A stretch of DNA of 64,000 bases from Azorinus chamasolen (lineage: Eukaryota > Mollusca > Bivalvia > Cardiida > Solecurtidae), in NCBI GenBank assembly GCA_963576725.1, contig OY755244.1, positions 79,421,620 to 79,485,619 of the forward strand, read 5' to 3'. Shown here in pieces: positions 10,983 through 21,443 of the stretch; positions within the stretch are counted from its first letter, which is position 1; each line of letters begins with the position of its first letter. Position numbers and translations under genes: made by a program. The notes under the pieces were generated by a model that was given only the letters and a program-made list of their open reading frames with translations, had not been told where the DNA came from and ran no database searches.

Positions 10983-11203
10983 TTAACCCTCTCCCTTTTC
11001 AATATCCATGTAAGAAATGATGACACCATGAATATTCATTAGCTGATTTTTTTATATTTGTACATGTACACAGGCTTGTCTTGGTATTGGTAGAAACTGT
11101 AGTCAGATCTTTTATAATTTTGATAAGCAAACAGAGCACACCCTGATCAGACGGCTCCTATAACAAATCCTTGAAAACATGTTTATATGAAGGAAAGGGT
11201 TAA
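10983..11203. mobile_element. Family A2 MITE, right arm of hairpin deleted
   Basis: TTAACCCTCTCCCTTTTC to AAGGAAAGGGTTAA; GACGGCTCCTATA joins directly to the right flank. Confidence 0.85.
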
Positions 11204-11298
11204 ATTTGCTCACTTGATAACCCCTAATTTTAGGCCTTTGCAAACAGAGTAGACCCAAAGGTCTGTTCAGTTTGCTTGCATGTTACAGAGCTGATCGT

Positions 11299-11538
11299 TT
11301 AACCCTTTCCTCCATAAATACGCCTTTCTACGCTTCTGCAATAGTCACTTATTGAAATCATTGTGAAACCATTGTAATAAATAGAGCATTTGTTCCATAG
11401 GAGCAAATGCTCTATTTATCACAATAATTTCAATACTACAAAATTCTAAACTTTTCCTTTTCTTTAGTTAATGCTCCTTTTCGGTAGATTTATTCAAAGA
11501 GGTTTAATCTAAAAATAGCCTATGAGGGAATGATTTAA
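11299..11538. mobile_element. Family B MITE
   Basis: TTAACCCTTTCCTCCATAAA to ATGAGGGAATGATTTAA; apex TTCCATAGGAGCAAATGCTC. A 40-bp A-stem scrap lies just left (11235-11275). Confidence 0.85.
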
Positions 11539-11686
11539 CATTTGCCATGGCAATACATTGTCTTATTTGATGTTTGTAAGAATGAAAAGGCGTGTAATTA
11601 ATGTTCATAATAGGTGGAGTAATAGTATTGTATTTATATTCGTCCCGTAAATGCCACAGTTGGATAATAAATTCCATGAGAGCGGG

Positions 11687-11906
11687 TTAATCCTTTTACC
11701 GCCAATGTCGCATAAATGCCCCACGACAAATAGTGCAGTCTATTCAAGGCGGCGTCTGATCTAGGACGTCACTTTTTGTCTCGGTCTCTAGTTCTATATC
11801 TATGGTTTATTCCTTTGAAATATAAATTTATTTATATCATTTCTTTAATTTACCGAAATGTTTTAACAAAACTGTGTTGCAGACGACATTTAGAAATTTG
11901 GCGCCT
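11687..11906. mobile_element. Family I MITE, part of hairpin lost
   Basis: TTAATCCTTTTACCGCC ... GCGGCGTCTGATCTAGGACG ... ATTTAGAAATTTGGCGCC; no TTAA on the right. Confidence 0.75.
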
Positions 11907-12552
11907 TTATGTGTTTCCTAGTGCTTTTAACGTTTACTTAATTCCTCCATTCATTAGAAATGTTCATTGACGTTATTCGTGTACTAAAATAAACTACAAT
12001 TAGCTGTGTAGTATATAAGTAAACAGCAGACACAGAACAGACAGCTACTACGGCACTAAATGTAGTATAACGCCCTGTATAATGCAAATTTATCACATAA
12101 TCTGCCAGGTGGGAGTGCCGAAACAGAGTGCCGTAAATCGCGGAAATGCATTAGTGCATTTTTTATGCAAACAAACAGTTGGAGTCCGACTGTACTACGC
12201 TGTAAACAATAGCCACCACAGCCGTCAGATATAGTCTGTATCACTTTTATACGGCGCTTTCTAAGGGATATGTGATAAAAAGAATCTTAATTGTATTCGT
12301 GTTCGTTACATGTAAATTGTTTTCATGAAACTCGTTTACTATAATGACTATTACACTCGCTTTTATGTATGTAGCCCCGTAATACGAAAATAAAACAATT
12401 GTACTTTGCAAACAGTCTAGGACCAGACAATATTCTGTACAGTTTGCCAACCGTCCGAACACATTCACGTTCACCTTAGTAACAAACAGTGAAGAACGTG
12501 ACCAGGCGATGTGGTACTATTTTCTGGTTCTACAATTTAAAACCTAAATGAT
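11907..12552. other. No gene seen
   Basis: Only a short stem scrap GCAAACAGTCTAGGACCAGAC (12407-12427 region). Confidence 0.5.
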
Positions 12553-13016
12553 GTTGTAGTATAGCAGAGCTTATATACAGATAATATAATCGGCATTAGC
12601 ATAGCAGAGCTCATACACCGATAACATAATCGGCAGTTTTAGTATAGCAGAACTCACATACAGATAAAATAATGGGCAGTTTTAAGTATAGCAGAGCCCA
12701 TATACAGATAACATAATCGGCAGTTTTAGCACAGCAGAGCTGATATACAGAAAATATTATTGGCATTTTATACAGCATAGCTTATATACAGATAATATTA
12801 TTGGCCTTTTAGTACAGCAGAGCTTATATACAGATAAAATTATTGGCATTTTAGTACAGCAGAGCTTATATACAGATAACATAATCGGCAGTTTTAGTAT
12901 AGTAAAGCTCATATACATAATATATAATCAGCATTTTAGTATAGCAAAGCCCATATGCAGATAACATAATCGGCATTTTAGTATAGCAGAACTCTTATAC
13001 AGATAATATAACCGGC
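12553..13016. repeat. 43-bp tandem repeat, about 11 units
   Basis: Unit built on TATAGCAGAGCTYATATACA + GATAAYATAATCGGCAKTTTAG. Confidence 0.88.
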
Positions 13017-13116
13017 AATTTCCTGATATTCATGGATCAATAGTGTACCAAATGTTTCCATCCCAAGAGATATGATGTTTAGCATGTGATATGCAGCGCT
13101 ATGAACATGCTAAATA

Positions 13117-13322
13117 CAGTAAAGTCTCGCTAAGGCAACCATATACTTTATCATTAGTAGTCTGTTGTAAAAGCAGGTGGTTCCTTAATACAGGGTAAAA
13201 GTAATGCAGAAAGCTCCTATAGGAGATTTCTGCATAACTTTTGTCCTGCATTAAACTACCATCTGTTTTAAAATCCGGAATTATACTTATTTTATGCGAA
13301 TCGTACAAGCGAGACTTTCCTG
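13117..13322. mobile_element. Family D2 MITE
   Basis: CAGTAAAGTCTCGCTAAGGC to GCGAGACTTTCCTG; apex AGCTCCTATAGGAGAT. Confidence 0.8.
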
Positions 13323-13398
13323 TACTATCAAAATTGCATTCAGACTATAACATTTCCTATTACGGATTTGGCTTAAGTACAAAAATGTTATACACGTG

Positions 13399-13651
13399 CT
13401 AAACCTTTTCCCTGTTCAATATTGATATAAGAAATAATGACGTCATGAATATTAATTAGATGTATTTTTATAATGGCATATGTATACAGGATTTTTTTTT
13501 ATATTGGTAGAAAACAAACAGCCAGACCTATTTTAATTTCATAAGCAAACAGAACAGACCCTGGTCAGATGGCTCCTAGAGAAGCCGTCTGATCTGTGTC
13601 TTCTCTGTTTGAAAATGCGTGAAAATGTGTTTATGTGAGGGAAAGGATTAA
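13399..13651. mobile_element. Family A2 MITE
   Basis: CTAAACCTTTTCCC to GAGGGAAAGGATTAA; apex GGCTCCTAGAGAAGCC. Confidence 0.85.
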
Positions 13652-13699
13652 CCCTTACCAGCTGTACATAAATAATGTCCGCTAAAAACTGGATCTCAT

Positions 13700-13830
13700 A
13701 CAGGTTTGACTACTTCCGATTCGATCAAGCTTTTGAGAAACTATTGACCATGTGTCAAACAGCTTGGATCCTGATAAGACGCCGAGTTACTCGGCGTCTC
13801 ATCTGGAGCCAATATGTTTGTCATTGCAAG
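13700..13830. mobile_element. Family G element with intact hairpin
   Basis: Flank TTTGACTACTTCCGATTCGA, TTTTGAGAAACTATTGACC, then GGATCCTGATAAGACGCCGA and its partner arm. Confidence 0.8.
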
Positions 13831-13909
13831 TCATGTCGCGTTTGACTGGAGAAATGTTATGGTTGATAGCAGCGAGTTTATGTTGTTCGTACCCGAGACT
13901 CAGTCAATA

Positions 13910-14149
13910 TTAACCCTTTTACCGCCATTGTCACAAAAATAGTGAAGTCCTAGATCAGACGCCGCCTTTTTTTGAAAAGGCGGCGTCTGATCAGGGACTT
14001 CACTCTTTGTCTCAAGCTTTATTTCTATATCTGTGCTTTATTCCCTTGACATTTGCATTTTTTTTTATCTCATTTCCTTATTTTACCGAATGATTTTAAC
14101 AAAATTGGTCTGCAGACGACAATTAGAAATTTGGCGCCGAAAGGGTTAA
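13910..14149. mobile_element. Family I MITE, complete
   Basis: 240 bp, TTAACCCTTTTACCGCC to GGCGCCGAAAGGGTTAA. Stem AGTGAAGTCCTAGATCAGAC / GTCTGATCAGGGACTTCACT. Confidence 0.88.
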
Positions 14150-14354
14150 CCGTAAAAGATATATATACTGCATAACAATTAATTAGTTGAATTTCATAAT
14201 GGCATATGATCAAGGCAATATGAGACCATTGGAGAAGCTGTAGAGTCAGATATATTCTATTCAAACGTCAAACAGAGTAGATTCTGGGTCTTCCGCTTGC
14301 ACACACTAGAAAATACGTCCTTATAAACTAAGAATTAATATTCACATCTCATGC

Positions 14355-14586
14355 TTAACCCATTTCTTTCATATTGAAGCCTTTTGGCGCCTCTATGAAA
14401 GTCACTTTTTGAAAACCGTTGGGATAAATATAGCATTTGCTCAATAGGAGCAAATGCTCAATTTATCACAATGGTTTAAAAATTACACACTTTCTAAATT
14501 GTACCATTTTCCTAGTATATGCTCCTTTTCGGTAGATTTATTCAAAGAGGTTGAGTTTAAAAATAGTCTGTGAGGGAATGGGTTAA
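14355..14586. mobile_element. Family B MITE
   Basis: TTAACCCATTTCTTTCATA to GAGGGAATGGGTTAA; apex TTGCTCAATAGGAGCAA. Confidence 0.86.
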
Positions 14587-15001
14587 GAAATGGTTTAGCA
14601 CCGAATATGGTATTACAAGATACTAAGTCTATAAAGCAGAGAACAATGCAATCTTCTTGTTGCATGTACACGTAAAAGCATTGCGGTTGTTTATTATGGA
14701 GGTCGACGATTTATATACGAAAAAGCACTGACTGCTTCTCAAATAAATACCGTTTGAGGGAATGTTGGAAATCCTCTTATCGTTTCCCCAAGAGCAGCGT
14801 GCCATAACTAGTGGCATCTGTTTTCACACAGTTGACTGTTAATAAACGAGGCCTATAATCCAAATATGACATATGTTTCCATTTAACAATCTTTGAGCTT
14901 GTATCGGTTCATAGTAAAAATGAGTTTGAAATTGTATTGATTTTCATTTGTGGGAATAAATGAAACTTATTTCTCACCGAGAACGTAGAAATGTATTTTA
15001 T
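14587..15001. other. No gene seen
   Basis: No repeat or coding signal recognised. Confidence 0.5.
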
Positions 15002-15240
15002 TTAACCACGGTTCTTCATACAAACGCTTTTCGCACCTTTGCAAACAGAGTAGACCCAGATCAGGCGGCTCCTATAGGAGCCGTCTGATCAGGGTCTGCT
15101 CTGTTTGCGTATGACATTATAATAGATTTGACGCTACAGCCTCTACCAATATCAAACAATCGTGGTACATAGGCAAAATAAAATTGAGCTAATAAATAGT
15201 CATGACGTCATTATTCCTAACATGAATATTCAACAGAGTG
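15002..15240. mobile_element. Family A2 MITE, right end decayed
   Basis: TTAACCACGGTTCTTCATAC; hairpin apex GGCTCCTATAGGAGCC; right end ATATTCAACAGAGTGAAT. Confidence 0.8.
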
Positions 15241-15260
15241 AATATCATTTGTTATGTATA

Positions 15261-15455
15261 CAGTAGAACCCCTCTAAAGCGACCACTTAATGAATAAACA
15301 TGGGTGTCTTTATAAGCAGGTGGTTGCTTAATGCAGGGCAAAAGTAATGCAGAAAGAGCTTTCTGCATTACTTTTGTTCTGCATTAAGTTATCACCTGCA
15401 TCTACCACCCAAAATTAAACATCTTTTAGGTGGTTGCATTAGAGGGGTTTTACTG
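15261..15455. mobile_element. Family D2 MITE, tip shortened
   Basis: TA|CAGTAGAACCCCTCTAAAGC to AGAGGGGTTTTACTG|TA; GCAGAAAGAGCTTTCTGC tip. Confidence 0.87.
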
Positions 15456-15519
15456 TATATTCAATCGTTGATACTAACTGTGGAGGAACTTGCATAGAAG
15501 AATTGCAATAAATGTTTTA

Positions 15520-15750
15520 AAACTTTACCCAATTAATATTCATGTGAGAAATGATTACATCATGAATACTAATCATGTTGTTTTTATAATGACACATGGA
15601 CATGGGAAATTTTGGCCAAGACAGAAAGAATCATACCCGTTTTATTCCATAAACAAACAGAGTAGACCCTGATCAGACGGCTAATACAGGAGCCATCTGT
15701 CTGGGTTTACTCTGTTTGCATAGGCGTAGAAAAGCGTAGAAATTTATTAA
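15520..15750. mobile_element. Family A2 MITE
   Basis: Left end CTTTACCCAATTAATATTC decayed; right end GGCGTAGAAATTTATTAA shares TTAA with the next element. Confidence 0.75.
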
Positions 15751-15988
15751 CCCTTCTCTTGCTGAATTTTAAAATACATTTCTCCTTCTTTACCCATGCC
15801 CTGTTGTATAATTACATATATCTTCACTGTGTACAAGTATTTCGCTGTGCAATCACTGCTGTGGAGTTGCACAATCAACTTGTAAATAGTGCAGACCCTG
15901 ATGAGACAGCTCCTGCAGGAGTTGTCTCATCTGGATCTTCACTGTTTACAGGTAGGTATATTGACGTGAATAGCAAGCGAAGGGTTAA
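15747..15988. mobile_element. Family E MITE, complete
   Basis: TTAACCCTTCTCTTGCTG to AGCAAGCGAAGGGTTAA; stem GCAGACCCTGATGAGACAGC. The open frame here is only the element read through. Confidence 0.9.
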
Positions 15989-16069
15989 GTAAAGGGTTTG
16001 AAATGGGTCACTTTTGACCATGTATACGTAAGAAATGTGCTATTGTGAATCAGATATTTCTACAAAGCA

Positions 16070-17790
16070 AATAAGAGGGCCATGATGGCCCTAAATCGTT
16101 CACCTGGTTACTATAGACATATGCATACACTGTATTTCTATGTAAAAATAAGTAAGCTTCAGATTGGGGTCAATATGAAACCAAGGGCCATAATTTTAGG
16201 CCTTGAGTTTCAAATTTGAACAATCTAAATAAAGGAACATTAGATGATGCTTCATATAAGTTTCAAAGTTCCGGGCCTTACAATTTCACATAAGGAGATT
16301 TTAAAGATTTTCCTATGAAAAACTGATAAGCCAGGGCGGGGCCATTTTGGTCCAGGAGTCATAATTTGAACAATCTTGGTAGAAAACCAGTAGATGATAA
16401 TAAATACTAAATTTCAAAGGTCTAGGCCTTACAGTTTAGGAGAAGATTTTCAAAGATTTTGCTATGAAAAACTGATAAGCCCAGGGCCGGGGCCATTTTT
16501 GGTCCGGTGGTCATAGTTTGAACAATCTTGGTAGAGGACCATTAGATGATGCTACATACCAAATATCAAAGGTCTAGGCCTCACGGTATCAGAGAAGAAG
16601 CTTTTTATGAAAAACTGATTAGGCCCGGGGCGTGGCCATTTTTGGTCAAGGGGTCATAATTTGAACAATCTTTGTAGAGGACCAATAGATGATGCTACAT
16701 ACCAAATATCAAATGCCTAGGCTTTACGGTTTCAGAGAAGAAGATTTTTAAAGATTTTCCTATGAGAAACTGATAAGCCCCGGGGCGGGGCCATTTTTGG
16801 TCCGGGGTCATAATTTGAACTATCTTTGTAGAGGACCGTTAGATGATGCAACATACCAAATATCAAAGGTCTAGGCCTTACGGTTTCAGAGGAGAAGATT
16901 TTCAAAGTTTTTCCTAAGAAAAACCGATAAGCCCCAGGGCGGGGCCATTTTTGGTCCGGGGGACTTAATTTGAACAATCTTTGTAGAGGACCAATAGATA
17001 ATGCTACATACCAAATATCAAATGTCTAGGCCTTACGGTTTCAGAGAAGAAGATTTTTAAATATTTTCCTATGAAAAACTGATAAGCCCCGGGGCGGGGC
17101 CATATTTGGTCCAGGGGTAATAATTTGAACAATCTTTGTAGAGGACCATTAGATAATGCTACATACCAAATATCAATGGTGTAGGTCTTACGGTTTCAGA
17201 GAAGAAGATTTTTAAAGATTTTCCTATGAGAAACTGATAAGCCCCGGGGCGGGGCCATTTTTGGTCCGGGGGTCATAATTTGAACAATCTTTGTAGAGGA
17301 CCATTAGATAATGCTACATACTAAATACCAAAGGTCTATGCCTTACGGTTTCAGAGGAGAAGATTTTTAAATATTTTCCTATGAAAAACTGATAAGCCCC
17401 GGGGCGGGGCCATTTTTGGTCCGGGGTCATAATTTGAACAATCTTTGTAGAGGACCATTAGATAATGTTACATACCAAATATCAAAGGTCTAGGCCTTAC
17501 GGTTTCAGAGAAGAAGATTTTTAAAGATTTTTCCTAAGAAAAACTGATTAGCCCCAGGGCGGGGCCATTTTTGGTCCGGGGGACATAATTTGAACAATCT
17601 TTGTAGAGGACCATTAGATGATTCCACATACCAAATATCAAAGCTCTAGGCTTTGTGGTTTCAGAGAAGAAGACGTTTAAGTAAATTGTTGACGACGCAC
17701 GACGCACATACGCACGACGACGGACGCCGGAGACTGCCCCCTCACAATACCTCACCTGGCACTTTGTGCCAGATGAGCTAATAAAATAAA
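16070..17790 (+). mobile_element. Bivalve tandem-core element, about 10 x 155 bp
   Basis: Starts at the small hairpin GAGGGCCATGATGGCCCT, ends at CTCACCTGGCACTTTGTGCC. Monomers (AATTTGAACAATCTTTGTAG ... GCGGGGCCATTTTTGGTCC) are most alike in the centre. Layout recalls the bivalve pearl/HINE class with ~160-bp core repeats. Confidence 0.8.
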
Positions 17791-17951
17791 TTATAAATCA
17801 TACTCTTTTTATTTGTAAGAAAATTTCTCCCGTCATGGACATATAGCAAATTGCAAGCAAAGCTAATATTGTTACATGTCAAGAGAGACATTGGGGGTCA
17901 ATACCACTCCCTTGAGTAATTAGTGTTACCTATTGTGTACATAGGAGCATT

Positions 17952-18192
17952 GATTCTTTCCCTGTTCTCTGGTTATTCCAAAATGCAACACCTACTGAAT
18001 ATTCATAGACAAAATAGTTATAATGAAATATGGAAGATATAACATTGCAACCATTTTAAAGAAACAGATTTATCGAATTCCATTAGCAAACAGAGCAGTT
18101 CTAATCATAGGGCTCTCATGGGAACCGTCTGATCTGAGTCAACTACGTTTGCAAATGCGTGAAAAGACGATTTACATGAAGGAAAGGTTTAA
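17952..18192. mobile_element. Family A1 MITE, decayed hairpin
   Basis: TTGATTCTTTCCCTGTTCTC to GAAGGAAAGGTTTAA. Confidence 0.8.
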
Positions 18193-18287
18193 ATCCATAA
18201 CAAGCAGTTTAGCTCCTGGTTAGCCATGTTCCTTGAAAATTGAATGGTACAACGTCACGTAAATAATAACTTACAAAGTGTCATATA

Positions 18288-18481
18288 CAGTAAAACCTCT
18301 CTATAACGGCCACTAAATTACATCACGTATGTTGTTAAAGGCAGGTGGTTGCTTAAAGCAATGTGAAAGTTAAACAGTATAGGAGCGTTCTGTTTTACTT
18401 TCACCTTGCTTTAAGCAGTCACCTGCCCTAAATACCAGCTAATTAACTCCATTTAGTGGCCGTTATATAGAGGTTTTACTG
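18288..18481. mobile_element. Family C MITE
   Basis: TA|CAGTAAAACCTCTC to GAGGTTTTACTG|TA; the left side of the tip has lost about 10 bp. Confidence 0.87.
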
Positions 18482-18683
18482 TATATCAAAAGCTGGCTAT
18501 TTCTTTCAGATTTCCTTCCCAGGTGTTCATTTAGCCATATACATTGAAGTTTAGCCGGATACCTTGCGTATTTTGACAAGTAACAACATTTTGAATAATA
18601 TTGGTAGAGTGCCATCAGTATACAGACTTTTATCGAAACATGTCAGGTAATTTCAGAAGCGTTCTTCAAATTATCACTAGTTA

Positions 18684-19200
18684 CAGTAAAACTCCTCTAA
18701 AGCGATCACTCTATCAATAGCCATTATATGTTCTTTCAAGCAAGAACCTGCCTTAACCCTTTCCTCCATAAATACGCCTTTCTACGCCTCTGTTAAAGTC
18801 ACCTGTTGAAACCATTGTGATAAATAGAGCATTTGCTCTTATAGGAGCAAATGCTCTATTTATGACAATGGTTTTAAAATAAAAATACAAAATTCTAAAA
18901 TTTTCTTTTTCTCTTATAGGAGCAAATGCTCTATTTATCACAATGGTTTCAAACTACAAAATTCTAAAAGTTTCATTTTCTCTAGTTAATGCTCCTTTTC
19001 GGTAGGTTTATTCAAAGAGGTTGTATCTAAAAATAGCACACGAGGGAATGGGTTAAGACAGGTTCTACTGTAGTTGATTACGACGAAGGTAAAACTCGTG
19101 CAGAGCCTTTATGTATAACTTTCGTCCTGCATTAAGCAACCTTTAAGACGTAGATTTAGACCTCTTTTTGGTGAACGAATTAGAAGGGGGGGGGGGTTCT
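18684..19200. mobile_element. Family D composite split by B
   Basis: CAGTAAAACTCCTCTAAAGC at the left; after the B insert GACAGGTTCTACTGTAG (a D1 end), then a D2-type right arm to GAAGGGGG..GGTTCTGTA. Confidence 0.65.
18753..19056. mobile_element. Family B MITE with duplicated half-hairpin
   Basis: TTAACCCTTTCCTCC to GAGGGAATGGGTTAA. The right stem arm (CTTATAGGAGCAAATGCTC) occurs twice, near 18838 and 18915. Confidence 0.86.
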
Positions 19201-19427
19201 GTATGTGTATTTGTCCCTCCTATGGTGGCCATATTTGTACGAGGAACAAATACTTAATCAATTCTAGAGAACCACCTAATGAACAGTCCAGCAAACTTTT
19301 ATCGAAATCGGCAGGTGGTTTCTGTGAAGTGCATTTATAGTTTCGCTATAAAGAAACCCTGGCAAATAAAGCAGATCCTGGTCAATCTGCTCATAAAGAA
19401 GCAATTGATCAGGGTCTTCAGTATTTA

Positions 19428-19633
19428 CAGTAGAAACTGTCCTAAGCGGCCATTCATTTATTGAACATACGAGTTTTAAAAGGAGGTGGTTGCTTAATGC
19501 GGGGGAAAAAGTAATGCAGAAAGCTCATATAGGAGCTTTTATGCAGTACCTTTGACCTGCATTAAGCTACCATCTGCCTTGAAGATCCATAATTAGACCT
19601 CTCTTTAACGGCCCCTAAAGACATGTTTTACTG
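19428..19633. mobile_element. Family D1 MITE
   Basis: CAGTAGAAACTGTCCTAAGC to CATGTTTTACTG; stem GCAGAAAGCTCATATAGGAGC. Confidence 0.83.
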
Positions 19634-19741
19634 TACTACTATGTGTAAGAAGATGCTTTAAATGTTCACCAAAATTATGTAGTGAAATCAAAGATGTTCG
19701 AAATAACACATGCATAAACTTTATGGGAGTAAAAATATATA

Positions 19742-20000
19742 CAATAAAAACTCGATTAATCAAACACTAATATATTATGTTTCATTATAATAATAATAAT
19801 AATAACAATAATAATAAAGTCTTTAAGACAGGTGATAGCTTAACGCAGGTTGAAAGTCATGCAGAAAGCTCCTCTGGGAGCTTTCTGCATGACTTTCATC
19901 CTGCATTAAGCAGCCACCTGCCTAAAAGAGTCAAAATTCTTCTATATTAAAAAATTGAATAATCGAGGTTTTACTGTTTCGAATAATCGAGGTTTTACTG
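19742..20000. mobile_element. Family D4 MITE with duplicated end
   Basis: CAATAAAAACTCGATTAATC to GAATAATCGAGGTTTTACTG, the last 20 bp repeated in tandem. An internal (TAA)n lies at 19785-19815; apex AGCTCCTCTGGGAGCT. Confidence 0.83.
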
Positions 20001-20059
20001 TATGAAGAAACCCATTGTATGTCAGTTGTAAACGACGTCCTGTGTTTCACTATTTATTT

Positions 20060-20590
20060 AAAACTCATGGAATCGAATATTCATGAGGAATATAGTCACA
20101 ACGAAACATAAGAGGTAGAACATTGTAGTCAGTTTAGAAAGTTAACCCTTTCCCTCATATAAACGTGTTTTCACGCATTTGCAAACAGAGTAGACCCAGA
20201 TCAGACGGCTCCTAGAAGAGCCGTCTGATCAGGGTCTACTCTGTTTGCTAATGGAAATTGATAGATCTGTTTCTTTACTTCTAAAATAGCTACAATAGTC
20301 CACCTGCCATATTTTATTAAAACTGCTTCCCCATGAATATTTAGTAGGTATTGAAATTTGGACTAAATATAGAACAGGGAAAGGGTTAAACAAACAAATC
20401 TTTCAAACAGTCCATTAGTAAACAATCAGGGTCTACTCTGTTTGCTTGTGAAATAGATCTGATTATACACTCCCTGCTACAGTCAAAAATTGTTTTGTTA
20501 TATTACTTTAAAATAGTTCCACTCATTAATATCCATGACATCATTATTTCTTTCATGAATATTTGCATACACAAGGGTAAAGAGAGGTTT
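20060..20590. mobile_element. Old family A element, A1 arm + A2 arm, split by A1
   Basis: Left arm is A1-type (ATATTCATGAGGAATATAGTC); right arm is A2-type (GAAATAGATCTGATTATACA ... TCATGAATATTTGCATAC). No end X remains. Confidence 0.65.
20142..20389. mobile_element. Family A1 MITE nested in an older A
   Basis: TTAACCCTTTCCCTCATATA to GGGAAAGGGTTAA; apex GGCTCCTAGAAGAGCC. Confidence 0.9.
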
Positions 20591-20611
20591 TACCGTTATT
20601 GATTTACTTAC

Positions 20612-20897
20612 CTTTGAGGTCACAGACTGCTCCATGCTACCGCAATTTAGACATATGAGATTTCCACAATCTACACATACGTTCTGACCGTCTTTCATCT
20701 TTCCTTCTTTAATTTTCAGTTCACTTTGTAGACATATAGGACACAAAGGTGCATCTTTCCTAAGCTCCCTCCCTGCTACTGCTTCGGTCGCCCTCCGCTC
20801 TACATCATTTGCTATTGCTACATATTCTTCTTCCAATTTTCTGAAATAGCCAATAGCATTTTTAAATTGTGTTTGTGCATTCGTCATTTTCTCCTCT
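20612..20897 (-). CDS. Piccolo/RIM/Fife-type Rab-effector, second coding exon (zinc finger)
   Basis: An internal exon of 286 nt. The acceptor is TTTCAG|A and the donor AAAG|GTAAGT. Its single leading base completes the AG left by the exon at 47524 (AG+A = Arg), so the two join in frame; it ends in phase 0. The product is a charged helix (KLEEEYVAIANDVERRATE) followed by a FYVE-like zinc finger with CPIC, then CVDC and CLNC pairs. The CPxC...ELxx...NxCxxCxxxxCxxCG spacing is most like Piccolo/Bassoon fingers. The fourth Cys pair would lie on the next exon, as in RIM genes that split after SNK/TSK. An old C-element end (GAGAGGTTTTAC) and a decayed A element lie within 30 bp of the donor. Confidence 0.72.
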
Positions 20898-21137
20898 CTG
20901 AAACTGTTGCATGCAAAATGCACTAATCAATTTAAAATGTCATTAGTTTATATGAGGTACAAATACCGCACGTTAATACTGTGTGGTGCGCGCATGAAGT
21001 ATGTTATGGTGCGTGTGACTTCAATAAGACGCAGGAAAACACGCAATATAAACGGGATTGAAGTGGGTGGGTGTCTAGCTAAGCCACCAACCCGTCTGTC
21101 GTTATTAGTTTTCGAACCTGTAATTACATATAAAACT

Positions 21138-21364
21138 GTAACCCGTTCTCTCATATTGACGACTCTTGACGCCTCTGTAAAGGTCACTTTGGAGTAACCA
21201 TTGTTGTAAAGAGAGCATTTCCTCCATCGGAGCAAATACACTCTTTATCACAATGATTTCTTAACTATACAATTCTGAAAGTTTCCTTTTTCTCATAAAT
21301 GTTCCTTTTCAGTAGATTTATTCAAAGATATTCGGTCTAAAATAGCCTATGAGGGATGGGTTTA
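21138..21364. mobile_element. Family B MITE, decayed
   Basis: GTAACCCGTTCTCTCATATT to ATGAGGGATGGGTTTA; apex TCCATCGGAGCAAAT. Confidence 0.78.
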
Positions 21365-21443
21365 GCCAGTCAAAATAACGATTTAAATCATATTTATGCT
21401 TCATTTTCCTTCTTTCAGGATAAAAGACATTAGCAGATTAATA

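Noticed and set aside
15759..15992. Frame with NSADPDETAPAG peptide, also at 28122, 38569 and 45809
   Set aside because: The same peptide recurs because family E elements are read through; not a gene family.
16732..17755. Frames with repeated PGPKMAPPRG-like peptide
   Set aside because: Minus-strand reading of the tandem-core element at 16070-17790.
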